A DNA stretch of 64,000 bases, from assembly GCF_004769525.1 (NCBI RefSeq), contig NZ_RQFT01000002.1, forward strand, positions 4,632 through 68,631, read 5' to 3'. The notes below the pieces were generated by a model that was given only the letters and a program-made list of their open reading frames with translations, made no database searches and had not been told where the DNA came from. Numbering within the stretch: position 1 is the stretch's first letter; the number at the start of each line of letters is the position of its first letter. Shown here piece by piece: positions 44,350 to 54,261 of this stretch. A program made the position numbers and the translations under genes. The stretch comes from Leptospira bouyouniensis. Its GTDB lineage: Bacteria; Spirochaetota; Leptospiria; Leptospirales; Leptospiraceae.

Positions 44350-47313
44350 TTGCATAAATATTTTGCAAATTCTGTGAGCAAAAGGCCTATCTTATTCTTT
44401 ATGATAGCCTTGGGGATGTCATTATTTGGTTTTATATTCAACTCAAAAATTTCCTTAGTGCGTCTTGATCAGCAAGTTTATCCTGGGCTTGGAATTCGAA
44501 TCGATGCAAAAGGTTACGATGTAAATAAGATCGAAAACGAGATTGTGTTTCCAATCGAACGCACGATTGCCACCGTTGGTGGTGTAAAAAGCGTGCGTTC
44601 TATATCAGAAGATGGATCCGCTTTTATACAAATCAAAATGAATAACTCTTTTAATTTGAAAGAGAAGTCATTGGAATTTAGAGAGAAAATTGATTTAGTG
44701 TCTTCTAAATTTCCAAGAGAAGTGCACAAACCACAAGTCTTTCGTTATGATCCAACTAATTCACCTTTAATGGTTATTTCATTTTCAAACAATCAAATTT
44801 CTCAAGATGAATTGAGAGAATTAGTTGAAAAGTCATTTAAAAGGTCTTTAGAAGCAATTGAAGGGGTTAGTCAAGTCATAATTGGAGGTGGGAAAATTAG
44901 AGAAATTCAAGTTGCTTGTGATCCAAAACAATTAGAAGGATATGGGCTGAGCCTTAAAGATATTGTTTCAGTAATACAAGACAAGAATCAGAATGATGCT
45001 TTGGGGAAATTGTCAATCGTAAAAGAATCGCTAAGCATCCAACTAAAAGAAAGGTTTAACAATCTATTAGAAATAAGAGATCTTCCTCTAAAAGTGACTC
45101 CCGATGGTCGAATTATTTTTCTGAAAGATGTAGCAAAAATCAGTTTTTCTCCGCGTGAAGAAAATATAGGCGCAAGATTAAATGCAGAAGAAAAAGTTAC
45201 CGCATTTATTTATAAAAACGAATCTAGCGATATTGTTGCAGTATCTAAGGAAATAAGGTCTTTAATAAAAAAAAAGAATATCGCAAATCTAAAAGTAGAG
45301 TTTAATCAAGATGAATCCAAAATTTTAACTGAAACGATAAAATATTTACTATATCTTGAACTTTTAATCTTAATTTCATTGAGCATGTATTTTATATCGA
45401 TAAAGAAGTATAATTTATATTTTGTAATTTATGTGATTTCTTTAATACCTGTGTTCTTTGGATTTTTGCTTTTGTATGGATTCTTTTTTAGAAGTATATC
45501 TTTGGCGACCTGTTACGGTTTAATTTTTGGAAATTTATTTTGGATATTAATTAGAGCAAGATCTTTTGTTATATCAGAATCAAATCGCTTAAAAGTCAAA
45601 GAAAATAATCATTTAAATTTGTTAATGCTAAACTTGTTATGTTCGGTAATACTTTCCAAATTTCTTTCAAATGAAGTCTCAAAATTTTTTACAATACTCC
45701 TATTTTCGTCAATAGTTGTATGTATTTTACTAGATTTCTATTTCGTTATTTTCATTTACAATGTGAAGGTGCAAAATCTTCAAAAATTGATTAAGTTTAG
45801 TGATCAACGATGGATGCAATACTATAAAAGGAGCTTTGAGTTTATAAGTGATAAATTGTTCAAAACTATTGCAAAAACTGAAGAATCTATTTTAAGTGAA
45901 AAACAAATTCTACCACTTGCGTTGATTTTTTTTATATTTTTGGGGGTATATACATTTTATAAAGTTCAGTTAAGCGATTCTATTGAATCTGATAAAAGTG
46001 ATACAGTTGCATTTTTAGAATTTCCATCAGGTACATCATTTCCTCATACTGATGAAGTTTCATTGAAAGTTGAAAAATCTATTTTAAAGATTCCAGGCGT
46101 AAAGCAAATTGTGAGTAAAATTGATCCAGCCCATACATTATTGCTAATAGAACTTGATAGAGGATACTTGCCTGATGCAGAATTTATAAAAACGATAAAA
46201 ACCGGCGTAGGATCAACGGAAGATGCATTTTTGTTTTTTGCGGCTGATCAAAATTCTTCATTTTTCCAGGAGATCTCATTTGATTTAATAGGTAATGATC
46301 AAGAATTATTGGAAATTCTTGTGAGTGAAATTGCAGAGAAAGTAAGATCTCTAGATGGAGTTGCTGAATTAGTGTTACGTTACAAATCTTCCCGGGATGA
46401 GTTAAGACTATTGCCTGATCCATCACTTTTTCAAGTTTCGGAGGTATCCCTCCCTCATTTTGGGAATGAGTTAAATTTGGCATTGCAGGGTGGAGTAGCA
46501 ACAAAATTCATAGATGGAGAAAAGGAAATAGATGTTAGAGTTCGTTATGCGGAGGAATTTAGAAAATCCAAATTAGATTTTAGTGAAATTCGAATTAAAA
46601 ATTTGAAGGATAAATTTATACCAATATCCACGATAGTTAGTATTGATGAGAAAAAGATTCCAGTCAAAATTTATCATAAAAATAGAATGAGAACTTTGAG
46701 TTTTTCGGTAAAATTGGAAGGAAATTCTTCTAATCTTAAAAACAAGATAAAAAAATTTGTCACTTCCTATAGCTTACCAACAGGGTATAGGTTAGAAGAG
46801 GATAGTGATTATTTGGAGGATTTTAATTCGAAAAGCGGTTTATCTAAATTTATGACTCTTTTTCTTCCATTCGCAACTTTCGGCGCTTCATTTCTATCTT
46901 TAAGGAAGAAGGAAAAAATTTTTTCATTTCTACATAAATTTTATATACCATATCTTTTTTCTGTTTTTTTGATTATATTTTTTTACCCTGGAGACCTTTA
47001 TTTGCCGTTCCAGATTTCATTATTATTAATGGGGCCTCTTGCATATTTTTTTATTTCCTCAAAATATCACCTAACAAAATCTATTTGGATTTATTTGGCT
47101 ATTATGAATTTATGTGTGTTGGTATTTATTGATAATACTCTAATCAGTTTTTTTTATATTTTTATCGGGGTTATGATTTATTTATTTGTGGTGTTTTTTG
47201 GTCATCAACTGGAAATTAAATGGAGCGAAAAATATGAAATCCCATTATTGGATTTTTTGCGAATGAATTTATATCAATTTGTCTCAAGAATTCGTATTTT
47301 TGTAAAAAGGTAG
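44350..47313 (+). CDS. Degenerate second RND subunit
   Basis: The protein has 987 residues, starting at TTG 44350 ten bases after the first RND stop. It matches RND proteins at the N-terminus (VRLDQQVYPGLGIRIDAKGY, IENEIVFPIERTIATVGGV) and in the periplasmic loops. Its membrane segments (ELLILISLSMYFISI; FVIYVISLIPVFFGFLLLYG; SLATCYGLIFGNLFWILIRA) lack the DD-type TM4 motif and any charged TM10 residue. So it cannot carry out the usual proton relay. It probably serves as an inactive partner, as MdtB/MdtC do in a mixed trimer, or has a different role. It has no stops or shifts and is unlikely to be a pseudogene. Confidence 0.75.
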   Translation: MHKYFANSVSKRPILFFMIALGMSLFGFIFNSKISLVRLDQQVYPGLGIRIDAKGYDVNKIENEIVFPIERTIATVGGVKSVRSISEDGSAFIQIKMNNSFNLKEKSLEFREKIDLVSSKFPREVHKPQVFRYDPTNSPLMVISFSNNQISQDELRELVEKSFKRSLEAIEGVSQVIIGGGKIREIQVACDPKQLEGYGLSLKDIVSVIQDKNQNDALGKLSIVKESLSIQLKERFNNLLEIRDLPLKVTPDGRIIFLKDVAKISFSPREENIGARLNAEEKVTAFIYKNESSDIVAVSKEIRSLIKKKNIANLKVEFNQDESKILTETIKYLLYLELLILISLSMYFISIKKYNLYFVIYVISLIPVFFGFLLLYGFFFRSISLATCYGLIFGNLFWILIRARSFVISESNRLKVKENNHLNLLMLNLLCSVILSKFLSNEVSKFFTILLFSSIVVCILLDFYFVIFIYNVKVQNLQKLIKFSDQRWMQYYKRSFEFISDKLFKTIAKTEESILSEKQILPLALIFFIFLGVYTFYKVQLSDSIESDKSDTVAFLEFPSGTSFPHTDEVSLKVEKSILKIPGVKQIVSKIDPAHTLLLIELDRGYLPDAEFIKTIKTGVGSTEDAFLFFAADQNSSFFQEISFDLIGNDQELLEILVSEIAEKVRSLDGVAELVLRYKSSRDELRLLPDPSLFQVSEVSLPHFGNELNLALQGGVATKFIDGEKEIDVRVRYAEEFRKSKLDFSEIRIKNLKDKFIPISTIVSIDEKKIPVKIYHKNRMRTLSFSVKLEGNSSNLKNKIKKFVTSYSLPTGYRLEEDSDYLEDFNSKSGLSKFMTLFLPFATFGASFLSLRKKEKIFSFLHKFYIPYLFSVFLIIFFYPGDLYLPFQISLLLMGPLAYFFISSKYHLTKSIWIYLAIMNLCVLVFIDNTLISFFYIFIGVMIYLFVVFFGHQLEIKWSEKYEIPLLDFLRMNLYQFVSRIRIFVKR

Positions 47314-47414
47314 CATCTCCATTTTAATGAATTAAAATGTTCAATATTTATTCTATTGAGTTAAATTTGCATTGAAAAAATCCGTATTTTAATTCTTGTT
47401 AGTCTTAGTCAATT

Positions 47415-48050
47415 ATGAATGATTTAAAATTAATTTTTTTGATTTTTTTGTTTTTAATCAGTTCTTGTAAAGATACTGATAAAATATCTAGGTTACATGT
47501 GGAAGGGATGCAATTTTTCCAGCTTAATAAACGTGAACTTTCAAAGAAAAAATTCCAGGAATTATATTCAATCGATCCTGATTATTTAGATACTAGAATC
47601 ATGTTGGGAAAACTGCATTATTTTGATTTGGAATTTGAAAAAGCTAACTTTTACTTTCAGGAGGCTTATGAAAAAGAAAATTCGAATCTGAATGCATTAA
47701 TGTGGGTTATCAAATCCAATTTTGTGAGTGGTAAAAAAGCGGAAGAAGTATTGGAGATGACAAAGTTGTATCTTTCGATGGATAGCGCTAATCCAGAAAT
47801 ATTGTACATCCGAGGAAAATTATTAGAGAATATAGGCAAAATCGATGAAGCTATTTTGAGTTATACAAAGGCAACTCAAAATGTCAATTTTGTTGCTCTA
47901 TCTTACCTACAATTAGGTTTAATTTTTAAAAAAGCTGATTTAAAAGAAAAATTTGAAGAAAATTTAAGAAAAGCGAAGAAAATTTCCGAAGACGACCCAG
48001 TCTTGAGTAAGGAAATTAACCGGCATTTGTCGGAAATAAAACCAAATTGA
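47415..48050 (+). CDS. TPR lipoprotein
   Basis: The protein has 211 residues with signal LIFLIFLFLISSCKDTDK (lipobox ISSC). The mature part has tetratricopeptide repeats, for example KKKFQELYSIDPDYLDTRIM, ANFYFQEAYEKENSNLNALM and PEILYIRGKLLENIGKIDEA. TPR lipoproteins scaffold envelope complexes. It follows the RND cluster by about 100 bases on the same strand, then a 331-base gap leads to the large toxin-like protein. A link with either neighbour is only positional. Confidence 0.75.
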   Translation: MNDLKLIFLIFLFLISSCKDTDKISRLHVEGMQFFQLNKRELSKKKFQELYSIDPDYLDTRIMLGKLHYFDLEFEKANFYFQEAYEKENSNLNALMWVIKSNFVSGKKAEEVLEMTKLYLSMDSANPEILYIRGKLLENIGKIDEAILSYTKATQNVNFVALSYLQLGLIFKKADLKEKFEENLRKAKKISEDDPVLSKEINRHLSEIKPN

Positions 48051-48381
48051 ACCTTCCTTAATTCCGAAGATTTCATCACCCGGGATATTGTAGCATATAT
48101 TGATCAAATTATGTCCCATATGGTCCGCAGGGTATTGACTTGGATAGTGTTGGATGTAGTTGATTTTGTCATAAAGTCAGTTAGCTGGACTGGAATCGAG
48201 ACTAAATTTATTCGTATACTCTTGTTATGCCCTGATCTAAACAAATGTTGCAAACTGTAACTACCATTTGAATCCAACAGAAAATCAGGCTAAATTAGAA
48301 AATTATAGTTTCATAAATTTTTGTGTTAGCTGATGCTAGGCATAATTGTTGGAATTAAGACGAATCGGCAGGGTAGACTAT
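48051..48381 (+). promoter_or_regulatory. Upstream region of the large scaffold gene
   Basis: No gene. A TTGACT at about 48137-48142 could be a -35 element, but no strong -10 follows at the right spacing. CGGCAGGGTAG just upstream of 48382 may be the ribosome-binding site. A longer reading frame from TTG 48346 is possible but adds only 12 residues before the signal peptide. Confidence 0.3.
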
Positions 48382-51300
48382 ATGAAAAAATTGAATGCAA
48401 AAGGTAACCATTTTACTTGGATTTCTCTATTTTGGAAAAAGTCAAACCAGCGGTATACAAGTGCCATTCTAATTTTTGCCTATTTATTAACATTTTTCTC
48501 GCCGCTCGTTTCACTTTCTGCTCAAGTAACTGTTCCAGTTTTAAATAACCAACAATTCCAAAACCAAGATTTGATGGAAGCCTATGCGATTGCTGATAGA
48601 CAGGCTACCTCCGTAGAACATTGGGATACTTTAGTTAATACTTACCTTTATAATTTATACACAAATTGGCAAGAGACTGCAGAGGCAAAAATTTCAGAAT
48701 TTGTCGCGGCAGTAAACACTTCGGATGCATATAATTCTGTAGAAGCATATAGAGAGTATGTATATAATGGTCTCCAAGGTCAAAAGGCAATTTTAGAACA
48801 AAATTGGATGGAAGAGGCAGAAACTGCTATCCAATTGCGTCGAGAGAGTTTTTTACTTTCAAATACACTTTCGACATATAATTCCGTTGAAGTAAATTCC
48901 ACTCAAACACAAACAAATCTAGGAACCAATCCAAATCAGAATGCGATTGAACAAGCCCAAGAAGCCGTACGTATTGCACGTGAACAATGGGAAAGAGAAC
49001 ACGCGAATGCTATTGCAAATGGTCTTTTCCAATATGAACTAGCCATCGGAAGTGCAGATAGAACGTATGAAAATTTAGTCTCGCAAATTGCTACGACAGA
49101 ATCTCAATTTTTAACACAATTGGAGAACTTAAGAACGTACGAGAATACGGTAAGAACACAAATTAGTACGAAAGTGAATCAATTGCAAACTTACTTACAA
49201 TCAAATTCTGTGTTTTACGAAACAGATGCAAACGGCACACCGATAATTGATATTAATCATCTAACGTCTGACGGACAAAATCTGAAATCGTTAATGACAC
49301 AAATGCAAGATGCAATTGCAAATAAAAGTTCTTTAACAACAATCTCTGGTATGTTGAAGGATTACTTGGCAGCTCAAGAGTCTGTAGCTGCTTCAAACAA
49401 ATCCTACTGGCAAGGCAAGGTATACGGTGTTTCTGATTTAAATAATATCATATCTGCAGCGAATGTAGGGAATAATTTTTTAAGTGATCCTGTGATTGCT
49501 GCCATAAAATCATACTTTGATAATGGGTATGACGTTAATGCATTAAAATCTTTTATAAATCAAAGATTAGGTTTAAATACGAATTTTAAATATGTTCAAT
49601 CCATATCTGCGATTGATATGGTGGGTACTAGCAGTAGTTATAATCCCTATCCAGTGACCATAGGTAGTGGAGGCACTGGAGAAAACTATAGTTCAGTAGG
49701 GGATAATGCTTTTACATATTGGGCGACAGGTTGCGGTTATTGGGGAGTTTTTCTATGCATAACACAAGATTTTCAAGAAGAAAGTGTTCGTACGAATCTA
49801 GAATTCACTCTTTATGATGCGAATGCAGATTCGAATGCTTCTGCTTGGGGAAGTTATTCGACTTCTTTAGATGGAATGGTCTCTACATGGGAATCTGCCA
49901 TTATACCTGCCATTTCCAATTGGGAAAACCAAGTTAGTTTGTATGCAAGTCAGTATGCATCCTGGAAAGCGCAATCTGAATCCATCCTTGCAGAAGCCGC
50001 TCTAACACGCGATGCGGAAGTGAGTGGAATTTCGGAAGCTCGTGCAAATTGGCTGAGCAAAATGAACGCCCTACAACAAAGTGGTGATGTGGTTTGGGGT
50101 ACTGTTGAGTCGTCTCTTAGTGAAAAGTCTGCTGCAATTCAGAATGCCGTAAGTAGTGGTATTACAGGAAAAGAACTTTCAGACTTCATTTCGTCTAAAG
50201 CATCTGATCTCACTGAAATTTTATCTGTGTTGCCACAAAGACCAACTGTAGAATTAGACACGAAGTTGATCCAAACTGCTGGTTTGCAGACACCACAAGT
50301 TTCGGATTCGTTTTTTACTGCCGCAAACAATTCATTTCTGACCGATTTGGGTAGTATCCAACAGTTTATGAATTCACTCGATAAAACATTTACAGGGGCT
50401 CAAAACTTAGCACTAGCAAATTCGATGAATACAATCGCAGAAAATGCAACAATGAATGGAATGTCACAAATTTACAATTCTTTGACTGCAGCTGGCGCAA
50501 CCGCATCCTATGATTCAAATGGAAATATTGTTGTAACACAATCTATTTATAATGGGCAAGCAAATCTTCGAGCAGGTGCTGATGCTACATCTGCATCAAG
50601 TTACGATGCAGGCATGTCAAATTATTCTACGGTAGTTGTTGCACCAGAAAGCATTAAACTTTCGAATACGGGTGGATTATTTGATACATGGAATAACTCA
50701 ACGATTTTCACTGAATTCCAATCAAATGCAAATCAATTTTCTTCAAGTTTCAATCAAGTTGCAGCTAGATTAAATTCAAGTTTAACTGATGTTGCAAGAA
50801 TGAATCAAAGAGGTGCCGAGGCCTTTCAAGCAAGTGCCATATCTCAAGCTAATACAGCGCAGATGGTGAAGTCACTAGCTGAAACACTTGCGTCTGGTGG
50901 CACTGTACAATCGTGGGCAAAAAGCCAAGCAGAAGGATATGTCAAATCCCAGGTTGCTCAAGCGATTTCAAATGCGACAGGTGGTGCCGTTAGCGCTGAT
51001 TTGATCGTTGCATTCTTAAATAAACGACAAGCCGACAAAGCAAAAAAAGAAGCAGAAAGAAAAAAGACAATGCAGGTTGTTCAGACTGTCGCCGCGATTG
51101 CGACCGTAATTGCAGTAGGAGTAATGACTGGCGGTTTCGGTTTAGTTGGCTCAGTAGGCACTGCAGGAGGAACTGGTGGCGGAGCTGCCGTTGCTGGAGG
51201 AAGTGGCGGAGCTGCGGTTGCTGGAGGAAGTGGAGGAGCTGCGATTGCTGGAGGAAGTGGAGGAGCTGCGATTGCTGGAGGAAGTGGAGGAGGATTTTTA

Positions 51301-54261
51301 AGTGCCGTCGGTTCAATTGCAAGTTCCGTTGGTAGCGCTTTTGTTAGCGTTGCATCATCCGTTGCTACTTTTTTTACTACCACTGTGCCAACTTTTGTTG
51401 CTGGTGTCTCTTCCGCAGTAGTTACAGGTATTTCTACAGTGCTTTCCTCGACTGAAGCCTTGATGGTATTAGCAGCAAATACAACTGTTCAAACAATTTC
51501 TGGATATGAAATCGGTGGTAATAATGGAGCGGCTGCAGGTTTTGTGAATGGCGTCGCTATGGTTGGGACTGGTGGTGGTCTGGGATTGCATATTTCTGAA
51601 AATGAAGGGAATTTTGGTGCCGCTATTGGAATAAATGCTGGTGGCATTGCAGCTGGTTTGAGTGTAGATCCGACAGGCTCACTTTCTGCGCAAATAGGTT
51701 TAGCATTGGGAAGCCCAGCAGGTCCAACCGTGGGTGTTAATATTGGTCCAGGAGGAAATACTACAGGAGTGGTAACAGTTCCTTTTAATCCTGCAACAGG
51801 CTTCGAAGTCAGTTTTGGAGATGGCCAAGCTACTGAAGTGGGAATTGTCACTAATGTAGGCGTTGGAACTGGGACAAATGTATCAATTGGCACTGGGGGC
51901 GTTGAAATCTCAACAAATGTTGGCAATGTTACTTCAAATGTTGGCGTCGATACCAATGGAAATATCACAGGAGATATAAATCTCAATAATGGACCAGGTG
52001 GAACTTATGATGTAAGTTTTGGAACTGGACAAGCCACTACAGTCACAGTAACGAATGGAAATACAAATGCTGTAATAGGCCCAGATGGAGTAACAGTCAC
52101 TACAACTACTGGGTCTACTGAGGCTATCGTGAATGTAAATGGGGATGGTGAAATATCAGGAAATGTAACTTCCGTAAACCCAGGTGGTTCCTATGAAGTA
52201 AGTTTTGGAACTGGTGAAGCAACAACGATTGTTGCAACTGATGGAACATCGGAAGTTCAAATTGGCCCCGACGGTGTTAGTGTTTCCACAGAAATAAACG
52301 GTGAACAGGTTTCAGTTGATTCGAATGGAAACACGACTATCAATGGTTCAACCCCAGAAGAACTCATCAATTCCATCGACTTAACAAATCCTCTCACATT
52401 TGGTGTGAGCCCTGAGGCATTTGCTGATTTAACGGCAGGTCTTGCTATTGATGAAGTCAATGGATTTGTTGATTTCTTGAATTCGTATCCAGCTGACCTT
52501 GCAGCCTTAGGTTTATCAGGTATGCTTGGTGCGTATCTCTTCACCATTGGAAGAAGGGAGGAAGAGGAAGATGCGCTTTTAGATGGGGAAACCGAGTCTG
52601 ATCAAGATCAGCCAGTGGATGGCGAAACAACCATAACTGATAGAGGGGGTGTTCCTTTAGACGGTGCTGGTGGTGGAGCTTCCCCCGGACTAAGTATGAA
52701 GGATCCCAACATTGGACCTGGTGGAACTTATATTGATGCACAATTTACATTCAAAAGTATCGCAGATACCAAGGCCAAGTTAGAAGCATACAATGCGAAG
52801 TTTGGAACAAACTTTACCTATGCTGAGCTGATGTTTTACAATACGCCTTACGATACTGCGGGGCCAAGCCCCGGTAATTCTGCTGGATCATCTATAATTC
52901 CTGCAGATAAGAAAATGTTTTTTCCTCCATTTGGCTCAACGATCGACAATAGTGATTTATTTCAATTGGAAGAGTTTGTAATAGATCCTAACGATAAGTT
53001 ATTTCTCTATAAGCAAGTTAATGCTTTTAACTTGAATAATGGCACAGAATATACTTGGCAACAAATTGCAGATCTAAACGGGATTAAAAATCCAAATGAA
53101 ATAAAGACTGTTACTAAGTTTTATATCCCAAGTAACATTGATCGGGCAGCAAATGGATTGGAGAGTCTAGGAGATATACGTAAGGCAGCAGCGGAAAAGG
53201 CTAAGGCAGAACTTATCATTAAAATGATGAAAGAAGAGTCATCGAATGTCGCAAATCGGGAAGATTTAGTGGGAACCCCAGGTGATCTTTCCGGTCCAGA
53301 AAAATTGGGTTGGGAAATTATCTCTATTAAGCCTCCTGTCACGCTCCAGTATCCTGGAGGTTATTTTACAAGTCCTTTAAATCCGGAAGTAATTTATGAG
53401 CAGAAACTATCCGGTTATAACAAAGACGGATCTCCAGCAGTGAATATGCAAAAGGTCACCGAAAAACTGGTAACGGATGAAAATGGATATACTTATCGGA
53501 AGAAAACTTTTGAAGTCTGGGATGCCACTTCCGATCCAGCAGACTGGGTGACATTGAATCATGGGGATGCGATTACATCTGATCCGGAGGGAAGGTTAAG
53601 GGTGATTCCTCAAGGCAAAATTGAAGAATATATCACCAAGAACAATATCCACAATGCACAGGTAACAGTGAATGGAATGGACAACCAAGGTTTGGATGCC
53701 ATTCAAATGTACCAAGCGACTACGGCAATTCGCAACCAAGAATCGCCAAGAGAAGCGGTAATTCCGACGTTTCATATATTTAAGGATGACAATCTGGCAA
53801 ATAATGCGAAAGACGTTGTACAAGGAAGTTACAACCCTGCGACAAATGGATATTTTGGAAGTCAATCTGTGATTGAATCCATTCAAAAGTTTATTTCTGC
53901 AGGGGCGTTCACGGAAGGTGGAACTTTGATTGGCCATAGTGCTGGTGCTTTTAATGTCGCAAGAGCTATAAGTGCAGGGCTGAAATCCAAAGCAATCGAT
54001 CTTGAAAAATTAGAGAATCTAAATGTGCAAACCTATGGTGGCGTACATGATATGATTTTGAATTCTGTGGTAAATTCCTGGATAGATACTTATAATAGTA
54101 AGGATGTTGCGGATCTTGTGAGTTATCCAGGAGAGGATAAAACAAAAGATAATTATGTAAAGATCACTGACTCGACGGGTCCCGCCTACAATGAAAGTGT
54201 CGTCAGACATAACTTTCTAACAGAATATACAGACGATTTCAGAGAACATCAAGAAATATGA
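48382..54261 (+). CDS. Large TIGR04388-type secreted protein with GHSAG hydrolase-like tip
   Basis: The protein has 1959 residues and is the intact scaffold of this window. It starts with a positively charged signal/membrane segment (FAYLLTFFSPLVSLSAQ, about residues 33-50). A long helical region (about 60-880) is rich in Gln, Asn and Ser. Then come a GGSGGAAIA tandem repeat (about 930-975), Gly/Thr beta repeats such as SFGTGQATTVTV and GPDGVTVTTTTG (about 1080-1330), a hydrophobic segment and RREEEEDALL (about 1390). The tip begins after SPGLSMKDPNIGPGGTY. It has a LysM-like stretch (TWQQIADLNGIKNP) and an alpha/beta-hydrolase nucleophile elbow GHSAG (Ser1853), with Asp near 1908-1911 and His1943. 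A lipase/esterase-type toxin tip is inferred. Its lipoprotein partner overlaps by four bases. Confidence 0.75.
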   Translation: MKKLNAKGNHFTWISLFWKKSNQRYTSAILIFAYLLTFFSPLVSLSAQVTVPVLNNQQFQNQDLMEAYAIADRQATSVEHWDTLVNTYLYNLYTNWQETAEAKISEFVAAVNTSDAYNSVEAYREYVYNGLQGQKAILEQNWMEEAETAIQLRRESFLLSNTLSTYNSVEVNSTQTQTNLGTNPNQNAIEQAQEAVRIAREQWEREHANAIANGLFQYELAIGSADRTYENLVSQIATTESQFLTQLENLRTYENTVRTQISTKVNQLQTYLQSNSVFYETDANGTPIIDINHLTSDGQNLKSLMTQMQDAIANKSSLTTISGMLKDYLAAQESVAASNKSYWQGKVYGVSDLNNIISAANVGNNFLSDPVIAAIKSYFDNGYDVNALKSFINQRLGLNTNFKYVQSISAIDMVGTSSSYNPYPVTIGSGGTGENYSSVGDNAFTYWATGCGYWGVFLCITQDFQEESVRTNLEFTLYDANADSNASAWGSYSTSLDGMVSTWESAIIPAISNWENQVSLYASQYASWKAQSESILAEAALTRDAEVSGISEARANWLSKMNALQQSGDVVWGTVESSLSEKSAAIQNAVSSGITGKELSDFISSKASDLTEILSVLPQRPTVELDTKLIQTAGLQTPQVSDSFFTAANNSFLTDLGSIQQFMNSLDKTFTGAQNLALANSMNTIAENATMNGMSQIYNSLTAAGATASYDSNGNIVVTQSIYNGQANLRAGADATSASSYDAGMSNYSTVVVAPESIKLSNTGGLFDTWNNSTIFTEFQSNANQFSSSFNQVAARLNSSLTDVARMNQRGAEAFQASAISQANTAQMVKSLAETLASGGTVQSWAKSQAEGYVKSQVAQAISNATGGAVSADLIVAFLNKRQADKAKKEAERKKTMQVVQTVAAIATVIAVGVMTGGFGLVGSVGTAGGTGGGAAVAGGSGGAAVAGGSGGAAIAGGSGGAAIAGGSGGGFLSAVGSIASSVGSAFVSVASSVATFFTTTVPTFVAGVSSAVVTGISTVLSSTEALMVLAANTTVQTISGYEIGGNNGAAAGFVNGVAMVGTGGGLGLHISENEGNFGAAIGINAGGIAAGLSVDPTGSLSAQIGLALGSPAGPTVGVNIGPGGNTTGVVTVPFNPATGFEVSFGDGQATEVGIVTNVGVGTGTNVSIGTGGVEISTNVGNVTSNVGVDTNGNITGDINLNNGPGGTYDVSFGTGQATTVTVTNGNTNAVIGPDGVTVTTTTGSTEAIVNVNGDGEISGNVTSVNPGGSYEVSFGTGEATTIVATDGTSEVQIGPDGVSVSTEINGEQVSVDSNGNTTINGSTPEELINSIDLTNPLTFGVSPEAFADLTAGLAIDEVNGFVDFLNSYPADLAALGLSGMLGAYLFTIGRREEEEDALLDGETESDQDQPVDGETTITDRGGVPLDGAGGGASPGLSMKDPNIGPGGTYIDAQFTFKSIADTKAKLEAYNAKFGTNFTYAELMFYNTPYDTAGPSPGNSAGSSIIPADKKMFFPPFGSTIDNSDLFQLEEFVIDPNDKLFLYKQVNAFNLNNGTEYTWQQIADLNGIKNPNEIKTVTKFYIPSNIDRAANGLESLGDIRKAAAEKAKAELIIKMMKEESSNVANREDLVGTPGDLSGPEKLGWEIISIKPPVTLQYPGGYFTSPLNPEVIYEQKLSGYNKDGSPAVNMQKVTEKLVTDENGYTYRKKTFEVWDATSDPADWVTLNHGDAITSDPEGRLRVIPQGKIEEYITKNNIHNAQVTVNGMDNQGLDAIQMYQATTAIRNQESPREAVIPTFHIFKDDNLANNAKDVVQGSYNPATNGYFGSQSVIESIQKFISAGAFTEGGTLIGHSAGAFNVARAISAGLKSKAIDLEKLENLNVQTYGGVHDMILNSVVNSWIDTYNSKDVADLVSYPGEDKTKDNYVKITDSTGPAYNESVVRHNFLTEYTDDFREHQEI
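51171..51297 (+). repeat. 27-bp tandem repeats encoding GGSGGAA(V/I)A
   Basis: Four to five near-identical 27-bp units, GCTGGAGGAAGTGGAGGAGC-type, encode AGGSGGAAVAGGSGGAAIA. They are in frame in the large scaffold protein, just after the Lys-rich hydrophobic helix near residue 900. Copy number change would keep the frame. They also create long antisense open frames that I do not regard as genes. Confidence 0.85.

Noticed and set aside
47320..47339. CATTTTAATGAATTAAAATG palindrome after the second RND gene as a terminator
   Set aside because: It is purely A/T in its stem except for the ends and has no T-tract after it, so it is too weak to call.
50990..51383. Antisense frames rich in Leu/Gln/His or Pro/Ala opposite the GGSGGAA repeats
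   Set aside because: They are low-complexity products of the 27-bp repeat read on the other strand.
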